This document shows, in pieces, positions 7,671 through 15,409 of a DNA stretch of 64,000 nucleotides. Numbering within the stretch: position 1 is the stretch's first letter; each line of letters opens with the position of its first letter. The stretch covers positions 217,258 to 281,257 of the forward strand of contig NZ_JACSPR010000004.1 in assembly GCF_014837045.1 (NCBI RefSeq), in the 5' to 3' direction. This DNA is from Corynebacterium gallinarum. GTDB lineage: Bacteria; Actinomycetota; Actinomycetes; Mycobacteriales; Mycobacteriaceae. A model generated the notes under the pieces. That model was not told the origin of the DNA, made no database searches, and was given only the letters and a program-made list of their open reading frames with translations. Both the position numbers and the translations under genes were made by a program.

Positions 7671-9461
7671 ATGACCACCACAACGCGAACTTCGACGGAT
7701 CTGCACCTAGAGATGACACCCCATATGGATGGCAATCAACCTCCGAACCCCACCACTTCCCCGCCTCCGCCCGGAAGTGCCGTTCCCGCACCGGGCGGAG
7801 CGGTGCCACCCGCTGTGACAAACGAACCGGCACCTCAGGCCCCTCCGGCACCGGGTGCGGCGGTCCCCGCACCGGTTGCTGCCACCCCTCCGGCCGCCCC
7901 GGGTGGAGCCATCCCCGCTCCGGGCGCAGCCATCCCCGCTCCGGGCGCAGCCATCCCCGCTCCGGGCGCAGCCACCCCGACGGGCGTGCCGACGCCGGGT
8001 TCTGCGATTCCCACGCCAGGCGCCGCTGTACCTCCACCGGGTGCGGTAACACCCTCCGCGCCCGGTTCGTCGATCCCGACACCGGGTGCCGTTATTCCTG
8101 CTCCAGGCACCTCAACCCCCGCCCCGGGCGCGGCTGTGCCCGCACCAGGCGCAGCCGCACCAGGCGCAGCCGCACCAGGCGCAGCTATCCCGGGTTCAGC
8201 AGTACCAGCTCCTGGCGGGGCTCCAGCAGCTCCACCAGCCCCTGGCGCGACGGTTCCGAGAACTCCCGCGCCGGGTGCTGCAGTCCCAGGTTCAGCCGTG
8301 CCCGCGCCCGGTGGGATCAGTGCCCCGGGGGCGGTCCCAGCCCCAGGCATCCCCACCCCTGGAGCTCCCGGCGCTCCCGGCTCCCCAGCCGCTCCCGGCA
8401 TTCCGGTCGCTCCCGGCGCCCCAGGTTCAGCAGCAGCCCCTGCACGAACCTCAGCACCAGAGCCTGCCGCACCCTCTACCGCCAACACGGACACCCGCAC
8501 CAAGGGCTCAACGGCGCTGAGGGTCGAGGAGTTGAGAAAGCAGTTCTCCCTCCGCTATAGCCTGCTCAAACCTCTGACCAGGAAGCAGTGGTCAGGGACG
8601 CTCGGCATGTTCCTCCTCGCCGCAGTGGTGGTTGCTGCGATAGCGGTGGTTGCTGCCAGGTGGTTCCTCACCACCGATCTCGCCCAGGATTTCGTGGCAC
8701 GGTATCCGGGTAAGTACGACAACCCGGAGGGCGCCCCTGTCGGCATTCCGGGTTGGTTGGCGTGGCAGCATTTCCTGAATATGTTCTTCCTGGTGTTGAT
8801 CATCCGGACCGGTATCCAGATCAACCAGACGAGACGCCCGAAGGGTTATTGGACCTCGAAACGTGGTGGCAAGAAGATCTCGCTGCTCCTGTGGCTGCAT
8901 CTGTCACTTGATCTGTTGTGGGTGCTCAACGGTGTTGTGTTCTATGTGCTGTTGTTCAGCACGGGTCAGTGGATGCGGATTGTGCCCACCAGCTGGGAGT
9001 TCATCCCCAATGCCGCGAGCGCGGGCCTGCAGTACCTCTCCCTGGACTGGCCGATGGAAACCGGGTGGGTCAACTACAACAGCCTGCAGGAACTGGCGTA
9101 CTTCGTCGTGGTCTTTGTGGCCGCGCCATTGTCGATCCTCTCCGGTGTGCGGATGTCCGCCTACTGGCCGAAGGACAACAAGGTGCTCAATAAGATCCTG
9201 CCGATCGGGGTGGCCCGCGCCATCCACATGCCGGTGATGATCTTCTACATCGTGTTCACCATCATCCATGTGTTCCTGGTGTTCGCCACGGGCGCGCTGC
9301 GGAATCTTAACCACATGTATGCCGGGCAGGATGCCACCAACTGGACCGGGTTCTGGCTCTTTGTCGCCTCGCTGGTGGTCATCGCGGCGGGGCTTGTCGC
9401 CGCGCGGCCGTCGATCGTCGCGCCGATTGCGAAGCGCTTCGGTACCGTCACCGCACGCTGA
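7671..9461 (+). CDS. Cytochrome b561-like membrane protein with Pro-Ala-Gly-rich head
   Basis: 596 residues in two parts. Residues ~20-265 are low-complexity Pro/Ala/Gly with tandem units of the type PGAAIPA; the DNA holds perfect 21-base repeats (7908-7970) and 15-base repeats (8142-8186). Residues ~310-590 are a membrane-bound di-haem cytochrome b domain of the b561/FdnI type: candidate haem histidines are in LAWQHFLN, LLLWLHLSLD and the AIHMPVMIFYIVFTIIH pair. It should pass electrons between quinone and an unknown partner. The head precedes the first membrane segment and is probably unstructured; which side it faces is not evident. No redox partner gene is adjacent. TAGCTT at 7656-7661 suggests a very short leader. 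Confidence 0.78.
   Translation: MTTTTRTSTDLHLEMTPHMDGNQPPNPTTSPPPPGSAVPAPGGAVPPAVTNEPAPQAPPAPGAAVPAPVAATPPAAPGGAIPAPGAAIPAPGAAIPAPGAATPTGVPTPGSAIPTPGAAVPPPGAVTPSAPGSSIPTPGAVIPAPGTSTPAPGAAVPAPGAAAPGAAAPGAAIPGSAVPAPGGAPAAPPAPGATVPRTPAPGAAVPGSAVPAPGGISAPGAVPAPGIPTPGAPGAPGSPAAPGIPVAPGAPGSAAAPARTSAPEPAAPSTANTDTRTKGSTALRVEELRKQFSLRYSLLKPLTRKQWSGTLGMFLLAAVVVAAIAVVAARWFLTTDLAQDFVARYPGKYDNPEGAPVGIPGWLAWQHFLNMFFLVLIIRTGIQINQTRRPKGYWTSKRGGKKISLLLWLHLSLDLLWVLNGVVFYVLLFSTGQWMRIVPTSWEFIPNAASAGLQYLSLDWPMETGWVNYNSLQELAYFVVVFVAAPLSILSGVRMSAYWPKDNKVLNKILPIGVARAIHMPVMIFYIVFTIIHVFLVFATGALRNLNHMYAGQDATNWTGFWLFVASLVVIAAGLVAARPSIVAPIAKRFGTVTAR
7908..7970. repeat. 21-bp tandem repeat in coding region (3 copies)
   Basis: Three identical 21-base units (7908-7928, 7929-7949, 7950-7970) encode AIPAPGA repeated in the cytochrome's low-complexity head. 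A second set of three 15-base units lies at 8142-8186. Both are in frame, so slippage would change the head length without a frameshift. Confidence 0.9.
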
Positions 9462-9476
9462 TCCCCACACAGTCGT

Positions 9477-9516
9477 GGCCGTGGCTGGACCCCTCGGGGT
9501 TCCGGCCACGGCCTTT
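9477..9516 (+). terminator. Terminator after the cytochrome gene
   Basis: GGCCGTGGC (9477-9485) pairs with GCCACGGCC (9505-9513), with a further inner stem around CCCCTCGGGG, and is followed by TTTGATCTT. Confidence 0.75.
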
Positions 9517-9539
9517 GATCTTCCACAGCCCCGAACCCC

Positions 9540-9596
9540 ACCGACAGGAAGGGCATGCATTGCCTGCCCTTGCTGTCGGTATTGCCTGTTCAGGCA
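9540..9596. promoter_or_regulatory. Palindromes upstream of the VIT-type transporter
   Basis: A 16-base inverted repeat with one mismatch (9540-9555 with 9565-9580) is followed directly by the palindrome TGCCTGTTCAGGCA (9583-9596). Both lie 60-115 bases before the transporter ATG. They could be a second terminator or an operator; neither resembles the DtxR box. Confidence 0.4.
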
Positions 9597-9654
9597 TAGG
9601 GTTGGTGTTATAGCGCATCCCCGCTTATCCACCTCTACCCGGAGCTGATGAACC

Positions 9655-10371
9655 ATGTCTGCTGCTGTTCCCCATCCCCTGCCTGAACCCCATGATTCCA
9701 GTCATCACAACCGGATGAATACGCTGCGTGCCGGGGTCCTGGGTGCCAATGACGGCATTGTGTCCGTGGCTGCACTGTTGCTCGGTGTGATCGCCACGGG
9801 TGCCAGTGACAGTGTGATCTTCGGTGCCGGCATCGCCTCCACCATTGCGGGTGCGGTGTCGATGGCGTTGGGTGAATACGTGTCGGTTTCGTCCCAGAAG
9901 GACACCGAGAAGGTCCTCATTGAGAAGGAACGGCGCGAGCTGGTGGAGGATCCGGTGGCGGAGCATGCGGAGCTCGCCGGGATCCTGCAGTCGTACGGAA
10001 TCTCGGATGAGACAGCCCACCGGGCCGCCACCGAGATCTCCCGTACCGATCCGTTGGCTGCACATCTCCAGCTGGAACTGGGCATTGACGACAGTGAGCC
10101 CACCAAACCCATGGCCGCGGCGGCATCATCAGCCATTGCGTTCCTCCTGGGCGCACTGCTGCCCCTGCTGTCGGTATTCATCGCGCCTGAAGGATGGACG
10201 GCGGTGGTGGTTTTCGTCGTCACGCTCATCACCCTGGCGCTGACCGGGGCACTCTCCGCCCGTCTGGCCGGCACCTCGGTGCCGCGGGCCTGCGCACGGT
10301 TGGTGATCGGAGGTGCCCTGGGGCTGGCGCTGACCTACGGGGTGGGTGCGCTGTTCGACATCACGGCCTGA
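9655..10371 (+). CDS. VIT1/CCC1 family Fe/Mn transporter
   Basis: 238 residues. The N-terminal GVLGANDGIVSVAALLLGV and the GAVSMALGEYVSVSSQKDTE segment are the conserved first two membrane helices of vacuolar-iron-transporter proteins. The following Glu-rich cytosolic helix (EKVLIEKERRELVEDP) corresponds to the metal-binding hairpin. Three further membrane helices fill the C-terminal half. Members export Fe2+ or Mn2+ from the cytosol; which metal is used here cannot be read from the sequence. The C-terminal codons run into a triple 10-base direct repeat (ACGGCCTGA) at about 10362-10390. GGAGCTGATG precedes the start. Confidence 0.85.
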   Translation: MSAAVPHPLPEPHDSSHHNRMNTLRAGVLGANDGIVSVAALLLGVIATGASDSVIFGAGIASTIAGAVSMALGEYVSVSSQKDTEKVLIEKERRELVEDPVAEHAELAGILQSYGISDETAHRAATEISRTDPLAAHLQLELGIDDSEPTKPMAAAASSAIAFLLGALLPLLSVFIAPEGWTAVVVFVVTLITLALTGALSARLAGTSVPRACARLVIGGALGLALTYGVGALFDITA

Positions 10372-10424
10372 ACGGCCTGAACGGCCTGAGAGGTCGGGCT
10401 GTCAGTCGGGAATGTAGCAAACCC

Positions 10425-10462
10425 TTGAAATGTGATATCACTTTCCTGTATTCTGATATCAG
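10425..10462 (+). promoter_or_regulatory. SPFH-operon promoter with two palindromic operators
   Basis: -35 TTGAAA (10425-10430), 18 bases, then extended -10 TGTATTCT (10447-10454). The perfect palindrome GTGATATCAC (10432-10441) fills the spacer and CTGATATCAG (10453-10462) overlaps the end of the -10. They begin exactly 21 bp apart, two helical turns, as expected for a repressor that binds cooperatively. Confidence 0.65.
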
Positions 10463-10516
10463 ATTAATCTTCCACCCCAGCGCGCTTCCCGATTACCACC
10501 CGAAGGGATCGACACC

Positions 10517-11512
10517 ATGAAGCAGGAACAGAACCTCCCCGACAACCCCGCAGAGGCCACCCCAGTCGCCGTTGCCACCGAACCGGTGGGCAACGAGGGC
10601 ACCCGCGTCCGCATCAAGGAACGACCGGTATGGTCGCTGGGTGCAGGCCCGGCCGCAGTGGCGCTCATCCTCCTGATCGCCGTGTTGATCATCACGGTCG
10701 TCACCGGCATCAATGCCATCAACTCCCTGGAGGCCACCGCCGGGGCAGAGGGACTGCCCGGCCTGATCATCTCGTGCGTCATCTTCCTCATCGCCACCAT
10801 CGTCCTGGCCACGTCCATCAAGGTGGTCAGTCCCGGACACACCATGACCACGCAGTTCTTCGGCCGCTACATCGGCACGCTGCGCCGCACGGGACTCTCC
10901 TTCATTCCGCCCCTGACCGTGGCCAAGCGCGTCTCCATCCGCGTGCGCAACTTCGAAACCGAGGAGGCCAAGGTCAACGACTACAACGGCAACCCCATCA
11001 ACATCGCCGCCACCATCGTGTGGCAGGTCGCCGACACCTCCCAGGCCAGCTTCGCCGTCGAGGACTACGAGCAGTTCCTAACCCAGCAGGCGGAGTCTGC
11101 ACTGCGTCACGTCGCAACGCAGCACCCCTACGACGCGCCTGTCGACGGCCGCATCTCCCTGCGCGGCTCCACCGAGGAGGTCTCCCGGGAGCTTGCCGAC
11201 GCCGTCGCCGAACGCGCCGCAGTCGCCGGCATCGAGATCATCGAGGCCCGCATCTCCTCCCTCAGCTACGCCCCGGAGATCGCCCAGGCCATGCTGCAGC
11301 GCCAGCAGGCATCCGCCATTGTCGACGCCCGCGAAACCATCGTCGAAGGTGCCGTCACCATGGTCGAATCCGCCCTCGAGCAGCTGCAGCAACGCGAGAT
11401 CGTGGACCTGGATCCCGAACGTCGCGCGGCCATGGTCTCCAACCTGCTGGTGGTGCTGTGCTCTGATACCAATGCGCAGCCGATCGTCAACGCCGGCAGC
11501 CTCTACCACTAA
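10517..11512 (+). CDS. SPFH / Band 7 domain membrane protein
   Basis: 331 residues. Two hydrophobic segments (about residues 45-67 and 83-103) are followed by an SPFH/prohibitin-homology domain: VVSPGHTMTTQFFGRYIGT, then FETEEAKVNDYNGNPINIAA and the IVWQVAD strand, and a coiled helical region IEARISSLSYAPEIAQAML. Such proteins form large oligomers in the membrane and scaffold partners. It lacks the NfeD partner gene. Its operon continues four bases after the stop with the ribbon-helix-helix gene and tag. GAAGGGATCG precedes the ATG. The strong operator-flanked promoter implies regulated expression. Confidence 0.85.
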   Translation: MKQEQNLPDNPAEATPVAVATEPVGNEGTRVRIKERPVWSLGAGPAAVALILLIAVLIITVVTGINAINSLEATAGAEGLPGLIISCVIFLIATIVLATSIKVVSPGHTMTTQFFGRYIGTLRRTGLSFIPPLTVAKRVSIRVRNFETEEAKVNDYNGNPINIAATIVWQVADTSQASFAVEDYEQFLTQQAESALRHVATQHPYDAPVDGRISLRGSTEEVSRELADAVAERAAVAGIEIIEARISSLSYAPEIAQAMLQRQQASAIVDARETIVEGAVTMVESALEQLQQREIVDLDPERRAAMVSNLLVVLCSDTNAQPIVNAGSLYH

Positions 11513-11516
11513 GATC

Positions 11517-11711
11517 ATGGCCCGCAAACAGGTGCCGCTGCGCCTCGACCCCGCGGTGTACGATGCAATCGCACGCTGGGCCGGCGACGAGGCCCGCAGC
11601 ACCAACGCCCAGATTGAAATGATGCTCCGAGATCAGCTGCGCCGCGCCGGCCGACTCCCGAAGAACATCGGTGAGATCCCGAAACCGGGCCGGCCGAAGG
11701 AGCAGCCATGA
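11517..11711 (+). CDS. Small ribbon-helix-helix (Arc/HicB-type) DNA-binding protein
   Basis: 64 residues. KQVPLRLDPAVYDAIARWA followed by ARSTNAQIEMMLRDQLRRAG has the Arc/MetJ pattern: an N-terminal strand with alternating polar residues, a helix, and a second helix beginning at STNAQIE. The basic Pro-rich tail is typical of operon-encoded regulators. It starts four bases after the SPFH stop and its stop overlaps the tag start. Such dimers bind palindromes cooperatively, so it is the obvious candidate to bind the paired GATATC sites at the operon promoter (inference). Confidence 0.75.
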   Translation: MARKQVPLRLDPAVYDAIARWAGDEARSTNAQIEMMLRDQLRRAGRLPKNIGEIPKPGRPKEQP

Positions 11712-12298
11712 GCACCATCACCGGCGCGGATGGTCTGGCACGCCCACTCTGGGCAGCCACCGATCCCCTCCTTCGGGACTACTACGACACCGAATGGGGC
11801 ATGCCCGTCCGCGATGAGCAGGGACTCTTCGAACGCATCTCCCTGGAGGCCTTCCAGTCGGGCCTGTCCTGGGCGACGATCCTGCGCAAGCGCCCCGCCT
11901 TCCGCGCCGCCTTCTGTGATTTCGACCCGGAGCAGGTAACCGGGTTCGGTGAGGGACGCGTCGAGAAGCTTCTCGACGACCCGACCATCATCCGCAACGA
12001 GCGCAAGATCCGCGCCACCATCACCAACGCGCGGGCCACCCTCCGCCTGCGCGACAAGGGTGGCCTGGTCGATTTCGTGTGGGGCTTCCAGCCAGCAGAA
12101 ACTCCGCGACCCCGGACCATGGAGGAGGTACCCACCCAATCCGCCGAATCCCGGGCGCTGGCGACGGCCCTGAAGCGGGAGGGGTTCACCTTCGTGGGCC
12201 CCACCACCATGTTCGCGCTTATGGAAGCCATCGGAATGGTGGACACCCACCTGCTATCCAGCCACCGCCGGGGCAGTTCCGGGGTCTGGCCGGGATGA
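11708..12298 (+). CDS. tag: DNA-3-methyladenine glycosylase I (Tag family)
   Basis: 196 residues, usual length. Tag removes 3-methyladenine from alkylated DNA. Conserved blocks: DTEWGMPVRDEQGLFERI, LEAFQSGLSWATIL with the pocket Glu, FVWGFQP, GFTFVGPTTMFALMEAIG. The zinc snap of E. coli Tag (Cys4, His17, His175, Cys179) is mostly lost: the N-terminal RC.W is RPLW, YHD is YYD, and the distal Cys is Ser in VDTHLLSSH; only one His remains. The start ATG overlaps the preceding stop (ATGA), making it the last gene of the SPFH operon. The palindromic repeat pair begins six bases after its stop. Confidence 0.88.
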   Translation: MSTITGADGLARPLWAATDPLLRDYYDTEWGMPVRDEQGLFERISLEAFQSGLSWATILRKRPAFRAAFCDFDPEQVTGFGEGRVEKLLDDPTIIRNERKIRATITNARATLRLRDKGGLVDFVWGFQPAETPRPRTMEEVPTQSAESRALATALKREGFTFVGPTTMFALMEAIGMVDTHLLSSHRRGSSGVWPG

Positions 12299-12304
12299 GT
12301 GGCA

Positions 12305-12430
12305 CAGCTGTTGGCCTGTGAGCGCGGGGTTGCACTGAGGCCAACAACTACACCCGAAAACCGCACCCAAACCGTCCGAACCCACACAGCTGTTGGCCTG
12401 TGAGCACCCCCGTGCTCACAGGCCAACAGA
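12305..12430. repeat. Paired palindromic intergenic repeat, pair 2
   Basis: Copies at 12305-12347 and 12387-12430, again 82 bases start to start. The second is the best-preserved palindrome in the window: 17-base perfect arms (12391-12407 and 12412-12428) around CCCC. The element fills the gap between the convergent tag and flavohaemoprotein genes and could also act as a bidirectional terminator. Confidence 0.88.
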
Positions 12431-12453
12431 TCCCCCCAACCCAGCTACCAGAG

Positions 12454-13614
12454 CTAGGAGATCAGCCAGTCGTTCGGGGAGAAGAGCTCGAAGCGGATCT
12501 CGCGGGGCTGATTCTCAAGGTTCTGAAGCTGGCCGCGGACATTCTGCAGGAATTCGTTGCCACCACAGAGGTAGACCGAGGCATCGGATGGGATGTGGCC
12601 GGCAACATTGAGCCACTGGTCCGCGTCGCGGTAGAAGGTGTAGAGGGCGGCGTTGTCCAGCCCCTCGACCAGCGAGGCCATCTCCCCACGCTGGGCGTGA
12701 TCCTTCTCGGACTGGTCGGCGTGCAGGACAGTGACGTGGCGCTCGGACGCAACCTGGGTGAGCATGCCCACCATCGGGGTGGAGCCGATGCCCTGGGAGA
12801 TGAGGACCACCGGGTTGGCATCGTCGTTCATGACCAGGTCACCGGCAGCGACGCTGGCCTCGATGGTGTCGCCGACCTCCACGTTGTCGCGGAGGAAGGT
12901 GGAGACCTCGCCGTTGTCCTCCACGGCGATGCGGTACTGGGTGTCGGTGCCGCTGAGCAGGGAGTACTGGCGGAGCTGGCGTGCGCCGTCGGCAAGCTTC
13001 ACGCCGACGGAGGTGTACTGGCCGGGCGCCGGGGTGACCAGGTCGCCCTCGAAGGTGTACTCCCAGACCTTGTCACTGAGCTGCTTCTTGCCGGTGACGG
13101 TGACGTGGCGGAACACATCGCCCGGTGCGAGGTCGTTGGAGGCGTAGAGGTCGTTCTCCAGGTCGATGAGGACGTTGGCCATGAGCCAGTAGACGGCGTC
13201 CCAGGCCTCGGCCACCGGTGGGGTGACCACGTCTGCACCGAGCACCTCGACGATGGCGCCGAACAGGTGCTCATGGACGATGTTGTACTGGTCGGCGGTG
13301 ATTCCGAGGGAGACGTGCTTGTGGCCGATGCGGGCGAGCATGTCCACTGGGTCCGGAGCTTCTGGGTTAACAAGCATGGTGGCGAAGGTCGCGATGGAGG
13401 CGGCCAGTGCCTTCTGCTGATCGCCCTGCTTCTGGTTGGCACGGTTGAAGGTGCTGCGGAGCAGTTCCGGGTGGGCGGTGAACATCCGGTTGTAGAAGAC
13501 CGGGGTGATGTCGTTGATCTTGCCCCCGACCAGTGGCAGGGTCGCCTTGATCATCTCGGCGTGGGCTTCGGACAGCCTGCTGCGGTCGGTTATTGGCTTG
13601 GTCGAGACGATCAC
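12454..13614 (-). CDS. hmp: Flavohaemoprotein (nitric oxide dioxygenase)
   Basis: 386 residues. Converts NO to nitrate with O2 and NAD(P)H, protecting the cytosol. An N-terminal globin domain (~1-145) has the haem-ligand His in GHKHVSLGIT, the distal-site YNRMF with the Tyr B10, and Gln nearby. The reductase part has the FAD motif RQYSLLS (about 236) and the NAD-binding region GIGSTPMVGML and YLCGGNEFL. The start is GTG 13614 because GGAGGT lies seven bases upstream. The gene stands alone; upstream lies an AT-rich control region, with no recognisable NsrR-type site that I can support. Confidence 0.93.
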   Translation of the reverse strand: MIVSTKPITDRSRLSEAHAEMIKATLPLVGGKINDITPVFYNRMFTAHPELLRSTFNRANQKQGDQQKALAASIATFATMLVNPEAPDPVDMLARIGHKHVSLGITADQYNIVHEHLFGAIVEVLGADVVTPPVAEAWDAVYWLMANVLIDLENDLYASNDLAPGDVFRHVTVTGKKQLSDKVWEYTFEGDLVTPAPGQYTSVGVKLADGARQLRQYSLLSGTDTQYRIAVEDNGEVSTFLRDNVEVGDTIEASVAAGDLVMNDDANPVVLISQGIGSTPMVGMLTQVASERHVTVLHADQSEKDHAQRGEMASLVEGLDNAALYTFYRDADQWLNVAGHIPSDASVYLCGGNEFLQNVRGQLQNLENQPREIRFELFSPNDWLIS

Positions 13615-13970
13615 GGTGAAACCTCCGGGGTGGGGATGCTGGGAACTGGGGCGGGGAGCCCCGTTTGATTAACTACGGCCAAACTCTAACTAATTAACCG
13701 GCATCTGAGGAATAGCTACAACTTTCGGATGACTACAAATCGTCCCATCAATTCGATTTAATCTATTTGTTAAAACCTGAAACATCCGGGCAAAATGCGC
13801 CCAACAGCATGAATAACCACGGATCCCCGTCGTCACCCCCGCTCCCACACCCCAATCGACATGAGGCCCCGTCGCAACCACCGAAAATCAACACGGCACC
13901 ACAGCCACCCCGGCCATCTCGGGGAAGTTCCCGATTCCGAATGCCCGCCCATCGCACTAGTCTTGGGGGC
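13615..13970. other. Divergent control region, hmp / DUF1707 gene
   Basis: Some 355 bases without a supported gene. The 60 bases around 13680-13770 are markedly AT-rich and should hold the hmp promoter. TAGTCT at 13958-13963 is the -10 of the leaderless DUF1707 gene. An in-frame ORF extension upstream (from 13767) encodes a Pro/Ser-rich segment with no homology that I recognise and is probably not translated. Confidence 0.5.
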
Positions 13971-14564
13971 ATGGGTAGACAGTTTCCGGGAGATCCGCAT
14001 GTCCGTGTCAGCGACAGTGAACGGTCGGCGGCTCTTGCAGCTCTGGGCCAGTTCTATGCCGAGGGGCGCCTGTCCATGGAGGAGACGGATGATCGCTGCT
14101 CCGCGGTCGCGGCGGCCACGACCCGCGAGGACCTGAATAAACTCTTCATCGATCTTCCCCAGCGGGAGATCGCGGTGCTCGCGGGCCAGGAGATGACCTA
14201 CACCGCCAGCGAGGTCAATGAGCTGCACCGGAAGGGTGCCCGCCCCCGCGCTGGCCTCCTCGGGCTCACCACTGTCGGGGCCATCACCGGCACCGCGGTA
14301 CTGGCCAGCACCACCCCGTTCGCCCCGGTTCTCCTCGCCCTCATCCCCATTGTGTTCATCCTCCTCTACGTGATGAAGGTCGGCCCGACCGAGTGGTATG
14401 CCCCGAGCGCCCGCCAGCTGGAACGCGAACGCCTGGCGGAGCTGCGCAAGGAGGAGAAGATCCGTGCCGCTGAACTGCGTGCCCAGCGCAAGGAGCTGAC
14501 CGGCAAGATCACCAACCGCGCACTGAAGGCCGCGGAGGATGCACTGAACAACAGGCGGAAATAA
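13971..14564 (+). CDS. DUF1707 (SHOCT-like) membrane protein
   Basis: About 197 residues. Begins with the DUF1707 module: HVRVSDSERSAALAALGQFY, AEGRLSMEETDDRCSAVAAA and TREDLNKLFIDLP, a short helical domain found at the N-terminus of actinobacterial membrane proteins. Two hydrophobic segments follow (GLTTVGAITGTAVLAS and FAPVLLALIPIVFILLYVM), then a strongly charged coiled-coil-like tail rich in Glu/Lys/Arg. Role unknown. The ATG at 13971 follows TAGTCT by seven bases (leaderless). It is transcribed alone. Confidence 0.8.
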   Translation: MGRQFPGDPHVRVSDSERSAALAALGQFYAEGRLSMEETDDRCSAVAAATTREDLNKLFIDLPQREIAVLAGQEMTYTASEVNELHRKGARPRAGLLGLTTVGAITGTAVLASTTPFAPVLLALIPIVFILLYVMKVGPTEWYAPSARQLERERLAELRKEEKIRAAELRAQRKELTGKITNRALKAAEDALNNRRK

Positions 14565-14669
14565 AACCACCACCAACTTTGTTGATCTATAAACAAGCTG
14601 GCCTTGGCGCCCCAAGCTGCCCCGGGCCACGCACAAACCCTCAACAAAGATGAAAAGGTGTTGTTCTCG

Positions 14670-15317
14670 ATGACGCAGCCCCAGACCAAAAACCACACAA
14701 TCGCTATTCTCGGCGCAGGTCGCGTTGGTTCCTCCGTCACCCGGGCGGCTGTTACCGCAGGTTACACGGTGCGGGTAGCCGGTTCGGGAGCGGTGGACAA
14801 GATCGCCCTCACCGCTGAGATCCTCATGCCGGGAGCAACCCCGATGACCGCCGCGGATGCGGTGGACGGCGCTGATCTTGTCATTCTGGCCGTGCCCCTG
14901 CACAAATACCCGTCGGTGGATGCAGGCTCGCTGCGCGGGAAGGTGGTCATTGACACCATGAACCACTGGGTCCCGGTCAATGGCCCCATGGAGGAGCTCG
15001 ACACGGATGAGCGCTCCACCTCCGAGGTCATCGCGGAGTATTTCGAGGGCGCACGTCTGGTGAAATCCCTCAACCACATCGGTTATCACGAGCTCGAGCA
15101 GGACGCCGCCCACGAGGGTGAGCGTCGCGCGCTGGGGTACGCCACCGATGACGAGGAGGCCGGTGGGATGGTCGCGGAGTTCATCGACCGCATCGGTTTC
15201 GACCCGGTCAACATCGGCCCCCTGGCCAATGGTCGCATCCTCGAACCGGGCCACGAGGCGTTCGGGGTGTGGCTCACCGCCGCCGACCTCCGTGAGCTCG
15301 CCATGAGCCGACGTTAA
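14670..15317 (+). CDS. NADPH-dependent F420 reductase-like oxidoreductase
   Basis: About 215 residues. A Rossmann N-terminus IAILGAGRVGSSVTRAAV is followed by the pattern seen in coenzyme F420:NADP oxidoreductases and their relatives: DLVILAVPLHKY, VVIDTMNHWVPV, and LVKSLNHIGYHELEQD. Corynebacteria of this group are not known to make F420, so the real cofactor partner or substrate is unclear. The start ATG 14670 has AAAGGTG eight bases upstream; the longer reading from 14604 lacks one. No operon partner; alaT follows about 90 bases on. Confidence 0.75.
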   Translation: MTQPQTKNHTIAILGAGRVGSSVTRAAVTAGYTVRVAGSGAVDKIALTAEILMPGATPMTAADAVDGADLVILAVPLHKYPSVDAGSLRGKVVIDTMNHWVPVNGPMEELDTDERSTSEVIAEYFEGARLVKSLNHIGYHELEQDAAHEGERRALGYATDDEEAGGMVAEFIDRIGFDPVNIGPLANGRILEPGHEAFGVWLTAADLRELAMSRR

Positions 15318-15409
15318 AGATGCTTGTCGACGCCCGCCCCTGACACCATCGGGGTAGGTGATCAGCGGTTTACTTTCAACTGCTGCAACAAAGTGGCAAC
15401 ATATACCGG

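Noticed and set aside
7908..8186. Minisatellite as a separate non-coding repeat locus
   Set aside because: The repeats are in frame within one long ORF and encode regular PGAAIPA-type units, so they belong to the protein.
10..12430. Palindromic repeats as a CRISPR array
   Set aside because: Only two copies per locus, the whole unit is palindromic, spacers are 39 bp but the loci are unrelated and no cas gene is present.
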